From Numidum massiliense (GTDB lineage Bacteria > Bacillota > Bacilli > Thermoactinomycetales > Novibacillaceae), in assembly GCF_001375555.1 (NCBI RefSeq), contig NZ_CTDZ01000009.1, positions 496,001-560,000 on the forward strand: DNA of 64,000 nucleotides, given 5' to 3'. The notes beneath the pieces are model-generated. The model saw only the letters and a program-made list of their open reading frames with translations, made no database searches and had not been told where the DNA came from. The translations under genes were made by a program, and so were the position numbers. This document shows positions 54,400 through 63,774 of the stretch, piece by piece. The number at the start of each line of letters is the position of its first letter. The stretch's first letter is position 1.

Positions 54400-54427
54400 A
54401 CTATATAGTGGAAGAAGAAAGTGTTAA
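54400..54427 (-). promoter_or_regulatory. sigma-A promoter candidate for pncB
   Basis: On the minus strand TTAACA and TATAGT are 16 bases apart, about 55 bases before the start. Confidence 0.5.
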
Positions 54428-54442
54428 GTAGGTGTTTCACTC

Positions 54443-56722
54443 GTGCATCAACAACGATTATCCCTTTTTGATGAAACATTTGTCAAGGGTTGTATCGTGA
54501 GGGGAATTTTTTATAATAGCGAAAACAATTATGGTGTTTGTTTATTTCGCGTGGACGAAAGCTCCGAACCGCTTGAGGAGAAAGAAGTAACGATCGTCGG
54601 TTACATGGGACTCCCGCAAGAAAATATGTCGTACACTGTTTACGGTCACTGGCAAACACACCTGCGTTTCGGACGCCAGTTTTACGTTGAGCGCATGGTA
54701 CAGGAATTGCCACAGTCGCGGGAGTCCGTGATCAAATATTTGTCTAGTGACCTTTTTCCAGGTATCGGTCCGAAGACGGCGACCTACATCGTCGATCAGC
54801 TCGGGGACAATCCGCTGCAACAAATCATGCGGCAACCACACAGGTTGTCCGAGCTGCCGAAGTTGTCGCGGAGGCGCGCGGAGATCGTCACCGAGAACTT
54901 GCAAAAACATGCCGATTTCGAACAAGTACTGTTGTTTTTATACGAGTGTCATATCGGTTACGCGTTAGCGTTAAAAATTTATCAGACGTATCAACGGGAA
55001 ACGATACACGTGCTGCGGACGAATCCTTATCAGCTCATTTACGACATTGAAGGAATCGGGTTCGCTCGCGCCGATGCGATTGGCCGTGCCGCAGGCGTCA
55101 CGGAGGAGGCACCGGAGCGGGCAAAGGCGGCCATTGTGTACGTGTTAACGCAAGCAGCGCACGCGGACGGGCACGTCTTTTTGCCAAAAGGACAGCTCGC
55201 GCAAGATGTCGCAGAGCTGCTCGCGCGCAGCAGCGACGATGAGGCGTGGCAAAGTGCTTTTACGACGTATGTGCTCGAAATGAGCGAAGAAGGCCACCTC
55301 GTCGTCGATGACGATGCTGTTTATTTGCCGAGTTTGTATTACTCCGAATGCGGGATCGCCAAAAAAATTCAGCTGTTGGCGCTGCAAGATAAGGCAGAAT
55401 ACGCTGCCGACGACATATTCCGCATCGTCGGGGAACTGGAAGAGGCGTTTTCGCTGTCCTTTGCCGACGCGCAACGGGAAGCACTGCTAACGGCGGCGGC
55501 GCAGCCGCTCATGGTGTTGACGGGTGGTCCTGGGACAGGGAAAACGACCGTCATCCGCGGCATTTGCCATTTATTATCCCACCTCGAAGGTTTTTCACTC
55601 GATCAAGTGACGGACAGCGAGGAGGATCCGTATCCTGTGCGTTTAGTGGCTCCCACGGGACGGGCAGCTAAACGGATGGCTGAAGCGACAGGGCTGCCAG
55701 CGATGACGATCCACCGCCTTCTCGGCTGGCGCGGCGACTTCTTTGAACGCGACGCTGAACATCCGTTGACGGGACGCGTCCTCATTGTCGACGAGGCGTC
55801 GATGATGGACGTGTGGCTCGCATACCAGTTGCTGCGTGCGGTTCCCGAGGGGATGAAAGTGATCGTTGTCGGCGATGCCGACCAACTCCCTTCCGTCGGA
55901 CCGGGACAAGTGTTCAGTCACCTGATCCAAAGCGGGGTCGTCCCGTGCATCCATTTAGACCACATTTACCGCCAAGACGAAGGTTCTTCCATCATTGAGC
56001 TCGCCCACGAAGTGAAGGCGGGAAAATTGCCGCCTAAGCTCACGGCACCGACGGACGATCGGCGGTTTCTTACGTGCCGCAAAGAAGAGGTCGCACCGCT
56101 CGTCGTCGAACTCGTCCATCAAGCGCTGAAGCGCGGCTATACGATTTTTGATGTACAAGTACTCGCGCCGATGTACCGCGGTCCGGCAGGAGTAGACCGC
56201 TTAAACCGCGCGCTGCAAGAAGTCGTCAACCCGAAACGAAAAGGGAGTAAGGAGGTCGCTTGGGGCGACAACGTTTTTCGCCTCGGGGATAAAATGTTGC
56301 AGCTAACGAATAACGCCGAGAAGTCGGTGTACAACGGCGATATCGGCGAAGTGATCGCCATCGGTGCCCCTGGCGGCAGTGGTGGTGGTAGCGGCAAAAA
56401 CGGCGACAGTAACGATATTTGTTTATGGGTCCGTTTCGACCAGACCGAGGTCGGTTACACGCGGGCACAGCTCAACCAATTGAGTTTGGCGTACTGTACG
56501 TCGATCCACAAAGCGCAAGGATCCGAATTCCCGATTGTCATTTTGCCCATCGTCAGTGCCTACCGGCGCATGCTGCAGCGAAACCTTGTCTATACGGCGA
56601 TTACGCGGGCGAAGGCGTACCTTATGTTGTGTGGAGAAGTACAAGCTTTCGCCGACGGCGTGAAAAAAGTGAGCGGCTTCGACCGCAACAGCCGCCTCGG
56701 TGAACGTTTAAAACAGGCGTAA
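54443..56722 (+). CDS. recD2: ATP-dependent RecD2-like DNA helicase
   Basis: 759 residues, GTG start. N-terminal OB-like domain, helix-hairpin-helix region (SSDLFPGIGPKTATYIVDQL, IEGIGFARADAIGR), then superfamily 1B helicase: Walker A GGPGTGKTTVI, LIVDEASMMDVWL, GDADQLPSVGPGQVF, and UvrD_C_2 YCTSIHKAQGSEFPIVILP. RecD2 is a 5'-3' helicase of genome maintenance, without RecBC partners. A GGSGGGSGKNGDS insert near 650 is a flexible loop. Confidence 0.95.
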   Translation: MHQQRLSLFDETFVKGCIVRGIFYNSENNYGVCLFRVDESSEPLEEKEVTIVGYMGLPQENMSYTVYGHWQTHLRFGRQFYVERMVQELPQSRESVIKYLSSDLFPGIGPKTATYIVDQLGDNPLQQIMRQPHRLSELPKLSRRRAEIVTENLQKHADFEQVLLFLYECHIGYALALKIYQTYQRETIHVLRTNPYQLIYDIEGIGFARADAIGRAAGVTEEAPERAKAAIVYVLTQAAHADGHVFLPKGQLAQDVAELLARSSDDEAWQSAFTTYVLEMSEEGHLVVDDDAVYLPSLYYSECGIAKKIQLLALQDKAEYAADDIFRIVGELEEAFSLSFADAQREALLTAAAQPLMVLTGGPGTGKTTVIRGICHLLSHLEGFSLDQVTDSEEDPYPVRLVAPTGRAAKRMAEATGLPAMTIHRLLGWRGDFFERDAEHPLTGRVLIVDEASMMDVWLAYQLLRAVPEGMKVIVVGDADQLPSVGPGQVFSHLIQSGVVPCIHLDHIYRQDEGSSIIELAHEVKAGKLPPKLTAPTDDRRFLTCRKEEVAPLVVELVHQALKRGYTIFDVQVLAPMYRGPAGVDRLNRALQEVVNPKRKGSKEVAWGDNVFRLGDKMLQLTNNAEKSVYNGDIGEVIAIGAPGGSGGGSGKNGDSNDICLWVRFDQTEVGYTRAQLNQLSLAYCTSIHKAQGSEFPIVILPIVSAYRRMLQRNLVYTAITRAKAYLMLCGEVQAFADGVKKVSGFDRNSRLGERLKQA

Positions 56723-56824
56723 CGTAAGCGCACGTGACTTAGGCGTCTTGACAGTGGCAATAATGTGCATCATAAGGGACAAGCTCCCGCCGCATACTAC
56801 ACGTGCGGGAGGGAGGCGTTCCTT

Positions 56825-57337
56825 TTGCGCAAGTCCCAAGATGTCATTGGGTTACCAGTGTATTGCCTTCGTTTCGGCAAACAAATCGGTGTCGTCCAAG
56901 ACCTGCTGTTTAACCGCGAGCAACACTTGTTTGGGTTGCTATTGGCAAGCAAAGGGTGGTTTACGCGGGGACGCTACATTCCCGCAGACCGCATCGCCTC
57001 GCTCGGTCTGGACGCAGTGACAGTGGACAGTGAAGACGTGTGCGAGTCCTTCGAACAGTGTGACGACGTGATGGGGGTTTGCTCGGGGCAGCGTAAGCTT
57101 AAAGGGTTACCGGTCGTGACGGCGACTGGACGAGCGTTAGGAACTTTGGAGAACGTTTATTTTATGGAAGAAATGGGCACGTTAATAGGGTACGAATTAA
57201 CGGACGGGTTGTTGAGCGATCTAAGGGAAGGGCGAAAGGCGCTCTGTACGATGGAACCTCTCACGTGGGGGACTGATGCAGTGATCGTACCGGGGAATGT
57301 TTCGTCCGATCTTAAGCCGGTCTCCACCAGAAAGTGA
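56825..57337 (+). CDS. PRC-barrel domain protein (YrrD-like)
   Basis: 170 residues from TTG 56825, with GGGAGG upstream; the longer frame back to 56765 has no site. Two PRC-barrel-like halves: SQDVIGLPVYCLRFGKQIG and LKGLPVVTATGRALGTLEN. Likely cytosolic. The neighbour of recD2 in B. subtilis (YrrD) has the same architecture. Function unknown. Confidence 0.75.
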   Translation: MRKSQDVIGLPVYCLRFGKQIGVVQDLLFNREQHLFGLLLASKGWFTRGRYIPADRIASLGLDAVTVDSEDVCESFEQCDDVMGVCSGQRKLKGLPVVTATGRALGTLENVYFMEEMGTLIGYELTDGLLSDLREGRKALCTMEPLTWGTDAVIVPGNVSSDLKPVSTRK

Positions 57338-57347
57338 GGGAACGCAA

Positions 57348-57566
57348 GTGGTACGCTGTCCAAACTGTAAGTCACACGATTTGGGAAAAGTCGGAACGAA
57401 TCAATATTACTGCTGGAGTTGCTTTATCGAACTCACCGTTGTCAACGGCGAAATCGGCGCGGTGTATCAAGTGGAAGAAGACGGGAGTCTCAGTTCGTTA
57501 GATGATCTGTTTATTCAAGATGATGCGGGTAACTCCCTCGGTATACAGGGGGAAAAGGGGGCATAG
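57348..57566 (+). CDS. Small zinc-ribbon-like protein
   Basis: 72 residues from GTG 57348 (GAGGGA six bases upstream), overlapping no other gene. CPNC-x16-CWSC forms a two-knuckle zinc ribbon in the first third, followed by an acidic tail. I recognise no named family. It may be part of a unit with the YrrD-like and DUF3918-like genes. Confidence 0.7.
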   Translation: MVRCPNCKSHDLGKVGTNQYYCWSCFIELTVVNGEIGAVYQVEEDGSLSSLDDLFIQDDAGNSLGIQGEKGA

Positions 57567-57569
57567 TGA

Positions 57570-57758
57570 ATGAACGGTCGGGGGTTACTGTGGACAACGT
57601 TAATCAGTACGGCGGCTGCCGTCATTATGCGGCGCATGAACAAGCGGCGCAGGAAAATGACGCAGCGCAATTGGTTGCAGCGGCTCACACAGGCAATTAT
57701 TCCACCGATGCAAAACATCCGCCCATTTAGGAAAATGATGCGCCGTATGGCTCGGTAA
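57570..57758 (+). CDS. DUF3918-like small basic protein
   Basis: 62 residues, ATG after AAGGGGG and one codon past the previous stop. An N-terminal short hydrophobic helix (LLWTTLISTAAAVIM) precedes a very basic stretch (RRMNKRRRKMTQR) and a basic tail. This is the layout of the DUF3918/YrzQ family near alaS in Bacillales. Function unknown. Confidence 0.6.
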   Translation: MNGRGLLWTTLISTAAAVIMRRMNKRRRKMTQRNWLQRLTQAIIPPMQNIRPFRKMMRRMAR

Positions 57759-57786
57759 ACGACCGATAAGTTCTGCAACACCACCA

Positions 57787-57849
57787 GGGGCTGCTCCAAA
57801 CACTTCGCGAACGGTTTGAAGTGTTTGGGGGCAGTCCCCCTTCTTTTTT
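57787..57849 (+). terminator. Strong terminator after the small genes
   Basis: A 19-bp stem (GGGG, CTGC, CCAAACACTTC with complements) with two or three small irregularities, followed by TTCTTTTTT. Confidence 0.92.
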
Positions 57850-57976
57850 ATCGGTATCGTGATTCGACATGCGTAAGCGGCACGGTTTGTACATATACTT
57901 GGAACAACAGCAAACAGGCGACTGCACAGACAAGCTCTTCGTCGCACGCGCCTGTTACCGCTTGGGGAGAACGAAA

Positions 57977-59041
57977 ATGGAACCCAATAAACGACGTTCA
58001 CTGTTGTTCATGGCGCTTCTTTCACTGCTCGTACTCGCGAACCTTTATTTACTCATGCAAGTTAGCCCACTCATCGGTAAACTGTTTCAATTTCTGAAAA
58101 CGGTGTTGTTACCTTTTTTTGTTGCTGTCATTATTTCTTACGTGTTACATCCGATCGTGACGCTTCTCAGCAGCCGCATGGTACCGCGGGCAGTCGCAGT
58201 GTTGTTAATTTACGCCACCTTTATCGTCTCCACATTCATTATTCTCATGAATATTCTTCCGCTTTTATCACAGCAATTTCGCGAACTGGCGGAGAATTTA
58301 CCAGCGTGGAACGATCGGTTACAATCGTGGATCCACCGCGTCTTGGACGGTAAAAGCGCCCTTCCCGAGACGATTCAACACGGGTTAGACGACGCGCTGC
58401 AAAATATGGGAGACAACGTGTCCGAAAGTGTGGAACTGTTTATGACGAGCGCGACGGGTGCCTTAAGTCGTGTGCTGGTGTTGTTATTAATTCCGTTTAT
58501 CGCGTTTTACATGCTAAAAGACTTTAAGGGCGTCGAGCGGTACTTGCTGCAGCTGCTGCCGCGCAAAAACCGAAAAAATTGGTTTCGATTGCTGCGCGAC
58601 ATCGACGAGGCGCTCGGGAATTACATTCGCGGTCAAATACTCGTATGTGTCGTCGTCGGTGGCCTCGCTTACGTCGGCTATTTGCTGATCGGACTGCCCT
58701 ATGCATTTTTAATGGCGGCGATTGTCGCCTTGACGAACGTCATTCCGTATATAGGCCCGTACATCGGAGCCGCGCCAGCGGCCGTCGTCGGGCTGAGCGA
58801 GTCGTGGCAGCTGGCCGTGCTCGTGCTCGTCGTCAACGCCATTGTGCAAATACTCGAAGGCAATCTCGTCTCACCGCAAATTGTCGGCCGCACGCTAAAA
58901 CTACACCCTCTGTCAATCATACTCGCCTTACTCGTCGGCGGGGAATTAGCCGGTATCGTCGGTATGATTTTTGCGGTACCGTTGTTGGCTGTCGGAAAGG
59001 TGATCGTCAGTCACATCGTGCTCTATTATACGGAAGGATAA
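57977..59041 (+). CDS. AI-2E family transporter (YrrI-like)
   Basis: 354 residues from ATG 57977 with GGGGAG eight bases upstream; 36 further codons are open upstream but unlike the family. About seven helices with FLKTVLLPFFVAVIISYVLHPIV at the start and NVIPYIGPYIGAAPAAVVGL near 255, the AI-2E family hallmark. Relatives export small molecules or exchange Na+/H+. It is next to alaS, as yrrI is in B. subtilis. Confidence 0.9.
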   Translation: MEPNKRRSLLFMALLSLLVLANLYLLMQVSPLIGKLFQFLKTVLLPFFVAVIISYVLHPIVTLLSSRMVPRAVAVLLIYATFIVSTFIILMNILPLLSQQFRELAENLPAWNDRLQSWIHRVLDGKSALPETIQHGLDDALQNMGDNVSESVELFMTSATGALSRVLVLLLIPFIAFYMLKDFKGVERYLLQLLPRKNRKNWFRLLRDIDEALGNYIRGQILVCVVVGGLAYVGYLLIGLPYAFLMAAIVALTNVIPYIGPYIGAAPAAVVGLSESWQLAVLVLVVNAIVQILEGNLVSPQIVGRTLKLHPLSIILALLVGGELAGIVGMIFAVPLLAVGKVIVSHIVLYYTEG

Positions 59042-59054
59042 TTCGCTGGAAAAA

Positions 59055-59083
59055 TTGACATCCTTACACGCGAACGGTATAAT
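59055..59083 (+). promoter_or_regulatory. sigma-A promoter of alaS
   Basis: TTGACA and TATAAT are 17 bases apart. Confidence 0.9.
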
Positions 59084-59089
59084 ACAAGC

Positions 59090-59454
59090 AAACTTGACAT
59101 GTGAGCGACGGTGACAGAACCTGAGTATGCTTGCACACCGGACAGAGAGGGACTTCCGAGGTTGAGAGAGGCCCCCCGGACAGGCAACCGTACGGCCAGT
59201 TCTCGAGTTGCAGCAGTGGCGATTGGGACAACGGTCAAATGCGTCAGCTCAACTGTTAGGCACCGTAGACAGCAGGCAAACAGTCGGGCGCATCCGTTCT
59301 TTAACGATCGCGAACCCGCTGCCGGTTAACCGACCGTTAAACGATGAGTGACCGTTCGTTGTAGGCGATACAGCGAAGGGTAATGAGGGTGGTACCGCGG
59401 GAAAAACAACCTTCTCGTCCCTAACCGAACGTTGGGGAGGAGAAGGTTGTTTTG
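59090..59454 (+). promoter_or_regulatory. T-box leader of alaS
   Basis: The T-box AGGGTGGTACCGCGG at 59386-59400 is followed by a terminator: AACAACCTTCTC (59405-59416) pairs with GAGAAGGTTGTT (59440-59451), then TTTTG. Stem I would be within about 59110-59250. I could not place the alanine specifier with confidence. Confidence 0.92.
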
Positions 59455-59497
59455 TATGCAATGCGGCGAATCGCTCCGAAGGAGGCAGAAAAATAGG

Positions 59498-62122
59498 ATG
59501 AAATCGTACGAAATACGTCAAAAGTTCCTTGATTTCTTCGTAGAAAAAGGACACCGGGTCGAGCCGAGCGCCTCGCTCGTGCCGTATGACGATCCGACAT
59601 TGCTGTGGATCAACAGTGGGGTAGCCACGTTAAAAAAATACTTTGACGGGCGGGTCACGCCAGATAACCCGCGCATTTGTAACGCGCAAAAGTCGATTCG
59701 CACGAACGATATCGAAAACGTCGGAAAAACACCGCGGCACCATACGTTTTTCGAAATGCTCGGCAACTTTTCCATCGGCGACTACTTTAAAGAAGAAGCG
59801 ATTTTATGGGCGTGGGAATTTCTTACCTCGCCGAAGTGGATCGGCTTTGCACCGGACAAGTTGTCCGTGACGATCCATCCGGAAGACGATGAGGCGCTCC
59901 GCATTTGGCGCGATCAGGTCGGCGTGCCAGCAGAGCGGATTGTTAAGTTGGAAGACAACTTTTGGGACATTGGCGAAGGGCCGAGCGGGCCGAACACGGA
60001 AATTTTTTACGACCGGGGCGCCCACCTATGCGATCCGGATGACCCCGAATGCTACCCGGGAGGGGAAAACGACCGTTACTTAGAAGTGTGGAACCTCGTC
60101 TTTTCCCAGTTTAACCACAATCCGGACGGCACGTACACGCCGCTTCCGAAGAAAAACATCGATACGGGTATGGGGCTGGAACGGATGTCATCTGTGTTAC
60201 AGGACGTCGAGACGAACTACGATACGGACTTGTTCCGTCCACTCATTGAACAGACGGCTGCCATCGCCGGAGTGCGTTACGGTGAAAACAGTGATACGGA
60301 CGTCGCTATGCGCGTCATTGCCGACCACGTGCGTACGGCTTGCTTCGCCATCGGCGACGGGGTGTTGCCGGGCAACGAAGGGCGTGGTTACGTCATCCGC
60401 CGTTTATTGCGGCGCGCCGTCCGCTACGGGAAAACGCTCGGGATCGAGGGAGCGTTCATGTACCAGCTCGTGCCGACCGTCGCTGAGTTGATGGGCATGT
60501 TTTACCGCGAAGTTGTCGACAAACAAGATTTTATCGCCAAAGTGGTTAAAGGCGAGGAGGAGCGTTTCCACGCGACGTTACACGACGGATTAGTCATTTT
60601 AGAGCAAATCGTAGCACGCACGAAAGCGGAAGGAAAGAACCAACTGTCCGGGGAGGATGCCTTTACACTGTACGATACGTACGGCTTTCCACTCGATTTA
60701 ACGGTCGACTTTGCCGCCGATCACACCCTCGACGTCGATCGGGAAGCGTTTGAGCGGGCGATGGAAGCACAGCGGGAACGGGCCCGCGCGGCGCGCGAGC
60801 ACGTCGACAGCATGCAAGTGCAAGGCGGCGCACTCAGTTCGTTAAAGGTTAAAAGCGAATTTGTTGGTTATAATGAAGTGGTGACAAGTGCGCACGTTGC
60901 AGCGCTCATTAGCGAGAATGATAGCGTAGAGGTCGTTTCGAGCGGCGAGCGGTGCTTGCTCGTACTGGATCGGACGCCGTTTTACGCTGAGAGCGGCGGT
61001 CAAGTGGCTGACCGGGGGACGGTTACTAGCGGTAAGTCACAATTAACAGTTGAAGATGTGCAAAAAGGGCCAAACGGCCAGCACATTCACCACGTGCTCG
61101 TCGAATCAGGGACAATTCGCGTGGGAGATGCCGTGGAGGCGGCGGTCGACCAGGCCATGCGCCAAGATGTTGTGAAAAACCATACCGCGACTCACCTTTT
61201 ACACAAGGCGTTAAAAGAAATCGTCGGCGAACACGTCAACCAAGCGGGCTCACTCGTTGCACCCGACCGCTTGCGCTTCGATTTTTCGCATTTTGCAAGC
61301 TTGAGCGCCGAACAACTGGCCACGATTGAACAGCGTGTCAATGCGCGTATTTGGTTAAACGAACCGGTCGACACACTCGTCAAGCCGCTCGCTGAAGCGA
61401 AAGAAATGGGTGCAACGGCGCTCTTCGGAGAAAAATACGGTAACGTCGTGCGCGTCGTCAAAGTCGCTGACTACAGCTTAGAATTGTGCGGTGGGACACA
61501 CGTATCCCGTACGGCGGAAATCGGCTTGTTTAAAATTGTGAGCGAAGGCAGCATCGGCTCTGGCGTACGCCGCATCGAGGCCGTGACTGGGCAGCACGCG
61601 TACCGTTATTTGAGTGACCAGTTACAATTGTTGAAGCAGTCGGCCGAGCTCGTCAAAAGTAAAGTAGCGGAAGTGCCGGAACGAATTGAGGCGTTGCAAC
61701 ACACACTAAAACGAGTCGAACGCGAGAACGAGTCACTGAAGGCGAAGTTGACGCAAGCGGAAGCGCAACAAATCGTCCGCCAAGTGCAAGACGTCGCCGG
61801 CGTGCCTGTACTTGCCGCCCGCGTCGACGCGGCGGACATGAACAGCTTGCGCAATACGGTCGATGCTCTGAAACAGCAGTTACCGCAAGGGATCGTCGTA
61901 CTCGGTGCAACTGTCGGTGATAAAGTGCAACTCGTCGCCAGCGTGTCCCCCGATTTGGTGCAGGACGGCTACCACGCGGGTAAACTTGTAAAAGAGGTTG
62001 CGACCCGCTGCGGCGGTGGTGGCGGTGGCCGCCCAGATCTAGCGCAGGCTGGCGGGAAGGAACCGGATAAATTGCAAGCGGCGTTATCCGAAGTGCCAGC
62101 ACTCGTCGCCCGTATGGCGTAA
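59498..62122 (+). CDS. alaS: Alanyl-tRNA synthetase
   Basis: 874 residues from ATG 59498 (AAGGAGG about 12 bases upstream); the start fits [19 protein letters not shown]. Class II catalytic core ([20 protein letters not shown]), the zinc editing domain with [11 protein letters not shown] and CGGTHVSRT (metal ligands His and Cys), and the C-terminal DHHA1 domain ending [16 protein letters not shown]. It aminoacylates tRNA-Ala and edits Ser/Gly errors. T-box regulated. Confidence 0.97.
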   Translation: MKSYEIRQKFLDFFVEKGHRVEPSASLVPYDDPTLLWINSGVATLKKYFDGRVTPDNPRICNAQKSIRTNDIENVGKTPRHHTFFEMLGNFSIGDYFKEEAILWAWEFLTSPKWIGFAPDKLSVTIHPEDDEALRIWRDQVGVPAERIVKLEDNFWDIGEGPSGPNTEIFYDRGAHLCDPDDPECYPGGENDRYLEVWNLVFSQFNHNPDGTYTPLPKKNIDTGMGLERMSSVLQDVETNYDTDLFRPLIEQTAAIAGVRYGENSDTDVAMRVIADHVRTACFAIGDGVLPGNEGRGYVIRRLLRRAVRYGKTLGIEGAFMYQLVPTVAELMGMFYREVVDKQDFIAKVVKGEEERFHATLHDGLVILEQIVARTKAEGKNQLSGEDAFTLYDTYGFPLDLTVDFAADHTLDVDREAFERAMEAQRERARAAREHVDSMQVQGGALSSLKVKSEFVGYNEVVTSAHVAALISENDSVEVVSSGERCLLVLDRTPFYAESGGQVADRGTVTSGKSQLTVEDVQKGPNGQHIHHVLVESGTIRVGDAVEAAVDQAMRQDVVKNHTATHLLHKALKEIVGEHVNQAGSLVAPDRLRFDFSHFASLSAEQLATIEQRVNARIWLNEPVDTLVKPLAEAKEMGATALFGEKYGNVVRVVKVADYSLELCGGTHVSRTAEIGLFKIVSEGSIGSGVRRIEAVTGQHAYRYLSDQLQLLKQSAELVKSKVAEVPERIEALQHTLKRVERENESLKAKLTQAEAQQIVRQVQDVAGVPVLAARVDAADMNSLRNTVDALKQQLPQGIVVLGATVGDKVQLVASVSPDLVQDGYHAGKLVKEVATRCGGGGGGRPDLAQAGGKEPDKLQAALSEVPALVARMA

Positions 62123-62212
62123 GTTCACAAATATTACACGGCTGAGGCAGGAGAAACAAGTAGAGAGCGAGAAAGAGTTTTTAACTACTTTTTCAGGTAA
62201 GGGGTGGCTAGG

Positions 62213-62473
62213 TTGAGTTCGATGGACAAAACGATGAAGTTTAGTTTTAAAGATGATGAACAACCAGTTGACGTACGTGAAGTGTTGTTGAGCGTTTTCG
62301 CAGCACTTGAGGAAAAAGGATACAACCCGATCAATCAAATCGTCGGATACTTGCTATCCGGCGACCCGGCCTACATTCCCCGCCACCAAAACGCCCGTAA
62401 CATGATTCGCAAATTGGAGCGGGACGAAATAATCGAGGAGTTAGTGAAGTCGTATTTAGAGAACCACAAATAA
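62213..62473 (+). CDS. ireB: IreB family regulatory phosphoprotein (YrzL)
   Basis: 86 residues from TTG 62213 with AAGGGG upstream; matches the family start [32 protein letters not shown] is nearly invariant in this family. IreB in Enterococcus faecalis is a substrate of the PrkC-like kinase IreK that affects cephalosporin resistance. The alaS-yrzL-ruvX-yrzB order is conserved. A role here is inferred from family. Confidence 0.93.
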   Translation: MSSMDKTMKFSFKDDEQPVDVREVLLSVFAALEEKGYNPINQIVGYLLSGDPAYIPRHQNARNMIRKLERDEIIEELVKSYLENHK

Positions 62474-62514
62474 GTAGGCGCAATGTTGGATAATATACAC
62501 GATAGGGGTTCATC

Positions 62515-62940
62515 ATGCGTATTATCGGATTAGACGTCGGGGAGAAGACAATCGGGGTAGCGCTCAGTGACGGACTCGGTTTGACTGCGCAAGGTGTGGA
62601 AGTGATCCGCCGTGCCAGCCGTGCGCAGGACATCGCGCGTCTACAAGAACTTATTGAAGCTAACGACGTGAGCCAAATCGTCGTCGGGCTGCCAAAAAAT
62701 ATGGACGGGTCGATCGGCGCGCGCGCGCAAACGTGTCAGTCGTTTGCGCTAGAGATGGAAAAAGCGCTCGGATTGCCCGTTATCTTATGGGATGAGCGGT
62801 TGACGACCGTCGCGGCGGAAAGGACGTTGTTATCGGCCGACGTCAGTCGCAAAAAGCGGAAACAGGTAATCGATAAGCTTGCTGCATCCCTCATTTTACA
62901 AGCTTTTTTAGACGCGCAAAGGAGGAATACGCATGCCTAA
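62515..62940 (+). CDS. ruvX: Holliday junction resolvase-like RuvX (YqgF)
   Basis: 141 residues. RNase H-like fold: LDVGEKTIGVALSD (first aspartate), VVGLPKNMDGSIGARAQ, WDERLTTVAAER and IDKLAASLILQAFLD. In bacteria it functions in 16S rRNA 5' processing and possibly recombination. Overlaps the next gene by eight bases. Confidence 0.95.
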   Translation: MRIIGLDVGEKTIGVALSDGLGLTAQGVEVIRRASRAQDIARLQELIEANDVSQIVVGLPKNMDGSIGARAQTCQSFALEMEKALGLPVILWDERLTTVAAERTLLSADVSRKKRKQVIDKLAASLILQAFLDAQRRNTHA

Positions 62941-63253
62941 AAATGGGGCTAGCGATGAGCGGGAAGTCATTTATATTCCCGACGACGAAGGTAATGACGA
63001 AGCATTTGAAGTGGTCATGACGTTTGAACGGGATGACAACGGCAGTAAATATATGATGGTCACTCCGGCCGACGGCGAAGTTGACGAGGACGGGCATACA
63101 GAGGTGTACGCGTTTCGGTACACCGACGACGATGACCATCTCCACCTCTACCTTATCGAGGACGAGGACGAATGGGCGGTCGTCGAAGAGACGTTCAACA
63201 CGCTGCTCGGTGATCAAGAAGAAGACGACGGTGAGCAGGATGCAACCTTATAA
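62933..63253 (+). CDS. DUF1292 family acidic protein (YrzB-like)
   Basis: 106 residues, ATG after AAAGGAGG and overlapping the ruvX end. Strongly acidic; EVYAFRYTDDDDHLHLYLIED then EDEWAVVEETFNTLL fits DUF1292. Same place as yrzB in B. subtilis. Function unknown. Confidence 0.88.
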   Translation: MPKNGASDEREVIYIPDDEGNDEAFEVVMTFERDDNGSKYMMVTPADGEVDEDGHTEVYAFRYTDDDDHLHLYLIEDEDEWAVVEETFNTLLGDQEEDDGEQDATL

Positions 63254-63521
63254 GGTGTGCCACTGTTTAACAGACGCGTTCGGTACAGAACTCGTATTGG
63301 AAAATGGTGGATCGAAAGGCGAACGTTACCGCATACTGGCGGAGATGGAAATCGACGAACAGCCGTACGCCGTGCTACAGATGCACGGCGATCCGCGTGA
63401 AGACGCGTATTTATTTCGCGTCCTGCGGCACGAGGAGGGCGGGTATGTCGTCGAAGACGTTGCCGACGACGACGAATGGGAGCGCGCTGCCGATGCGTAC
63501 TATCGAATGATTTGCCAGTAA
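63240..63521 (+). CDS. Second DUF1292-like protein
   Basis: 93 residues from ATG 63240, 14 bases inside the previous gene in another frame; GTG 63231 is an alternative. The pattern FGTELVLENG, then DAYLFRVLRHEEGGYVVEDV and DDDEWERAADAYYRM matches the DUF1292 layout of the gene before it. A tandem paralogue, diverged. It ends with TAA and is followed by a terminator. Confidence 0.78.
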   Translation: MQPYKVCHCLTDAFGTELVLENGGSKGERYRILAEMEIDEQPYAVLQMHGDPREDAYLFRVLRHEEGGYVVEDVADDDEWERAADAYYRMICQ

Positions 63522-63572
63522 CAGTAGGTGAGGTTGCACGAATTGTCGAGACGTGGCCTAGACGGAGCAAGG

Positions 63573-63630
63573 AAAACGTCGGGCGGGATGGTCGGGTAAC
63601 CCCCCTTTTTTGTCCGACGTTTCTTTTTTG
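63573..63630 (+). terminator. Terminator after the DUF1292 pair
   Basis: AAACGTCGG pairs with CCGACGTTT around a loop containing a second small hairpin (GGGTAACCC), followed by six T. Confidence 0.85.
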
Positions 63631-63698
63631 TGCCGCCGGTGTAAGGGCCACTTATGTGTTTAAAATGGTTAATCGCCATACATACACCATGGTACGGT

Positions 63699-63717
63699 AA
63701 ACCCCTAATAGGGGTTT
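63699..63717. other. Short palindrome with a distal complementary arm
   Basis: AAACCCC-TAATA-GGGGTTT is a 7-bp inverted repeat. AATAGGGGTT in it can also pair with AACCCCCTATT at 63766-63776, just at the stop of the minus-strand ABC gene. Either fold may act as its terminator. Confidence 0.4.
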
Positions 63718-63774
63718 GACGCTCCGGGGCGGCGAGCGACCAGCCCGTACAGTTACAAGTTCGATAACCCCCTA

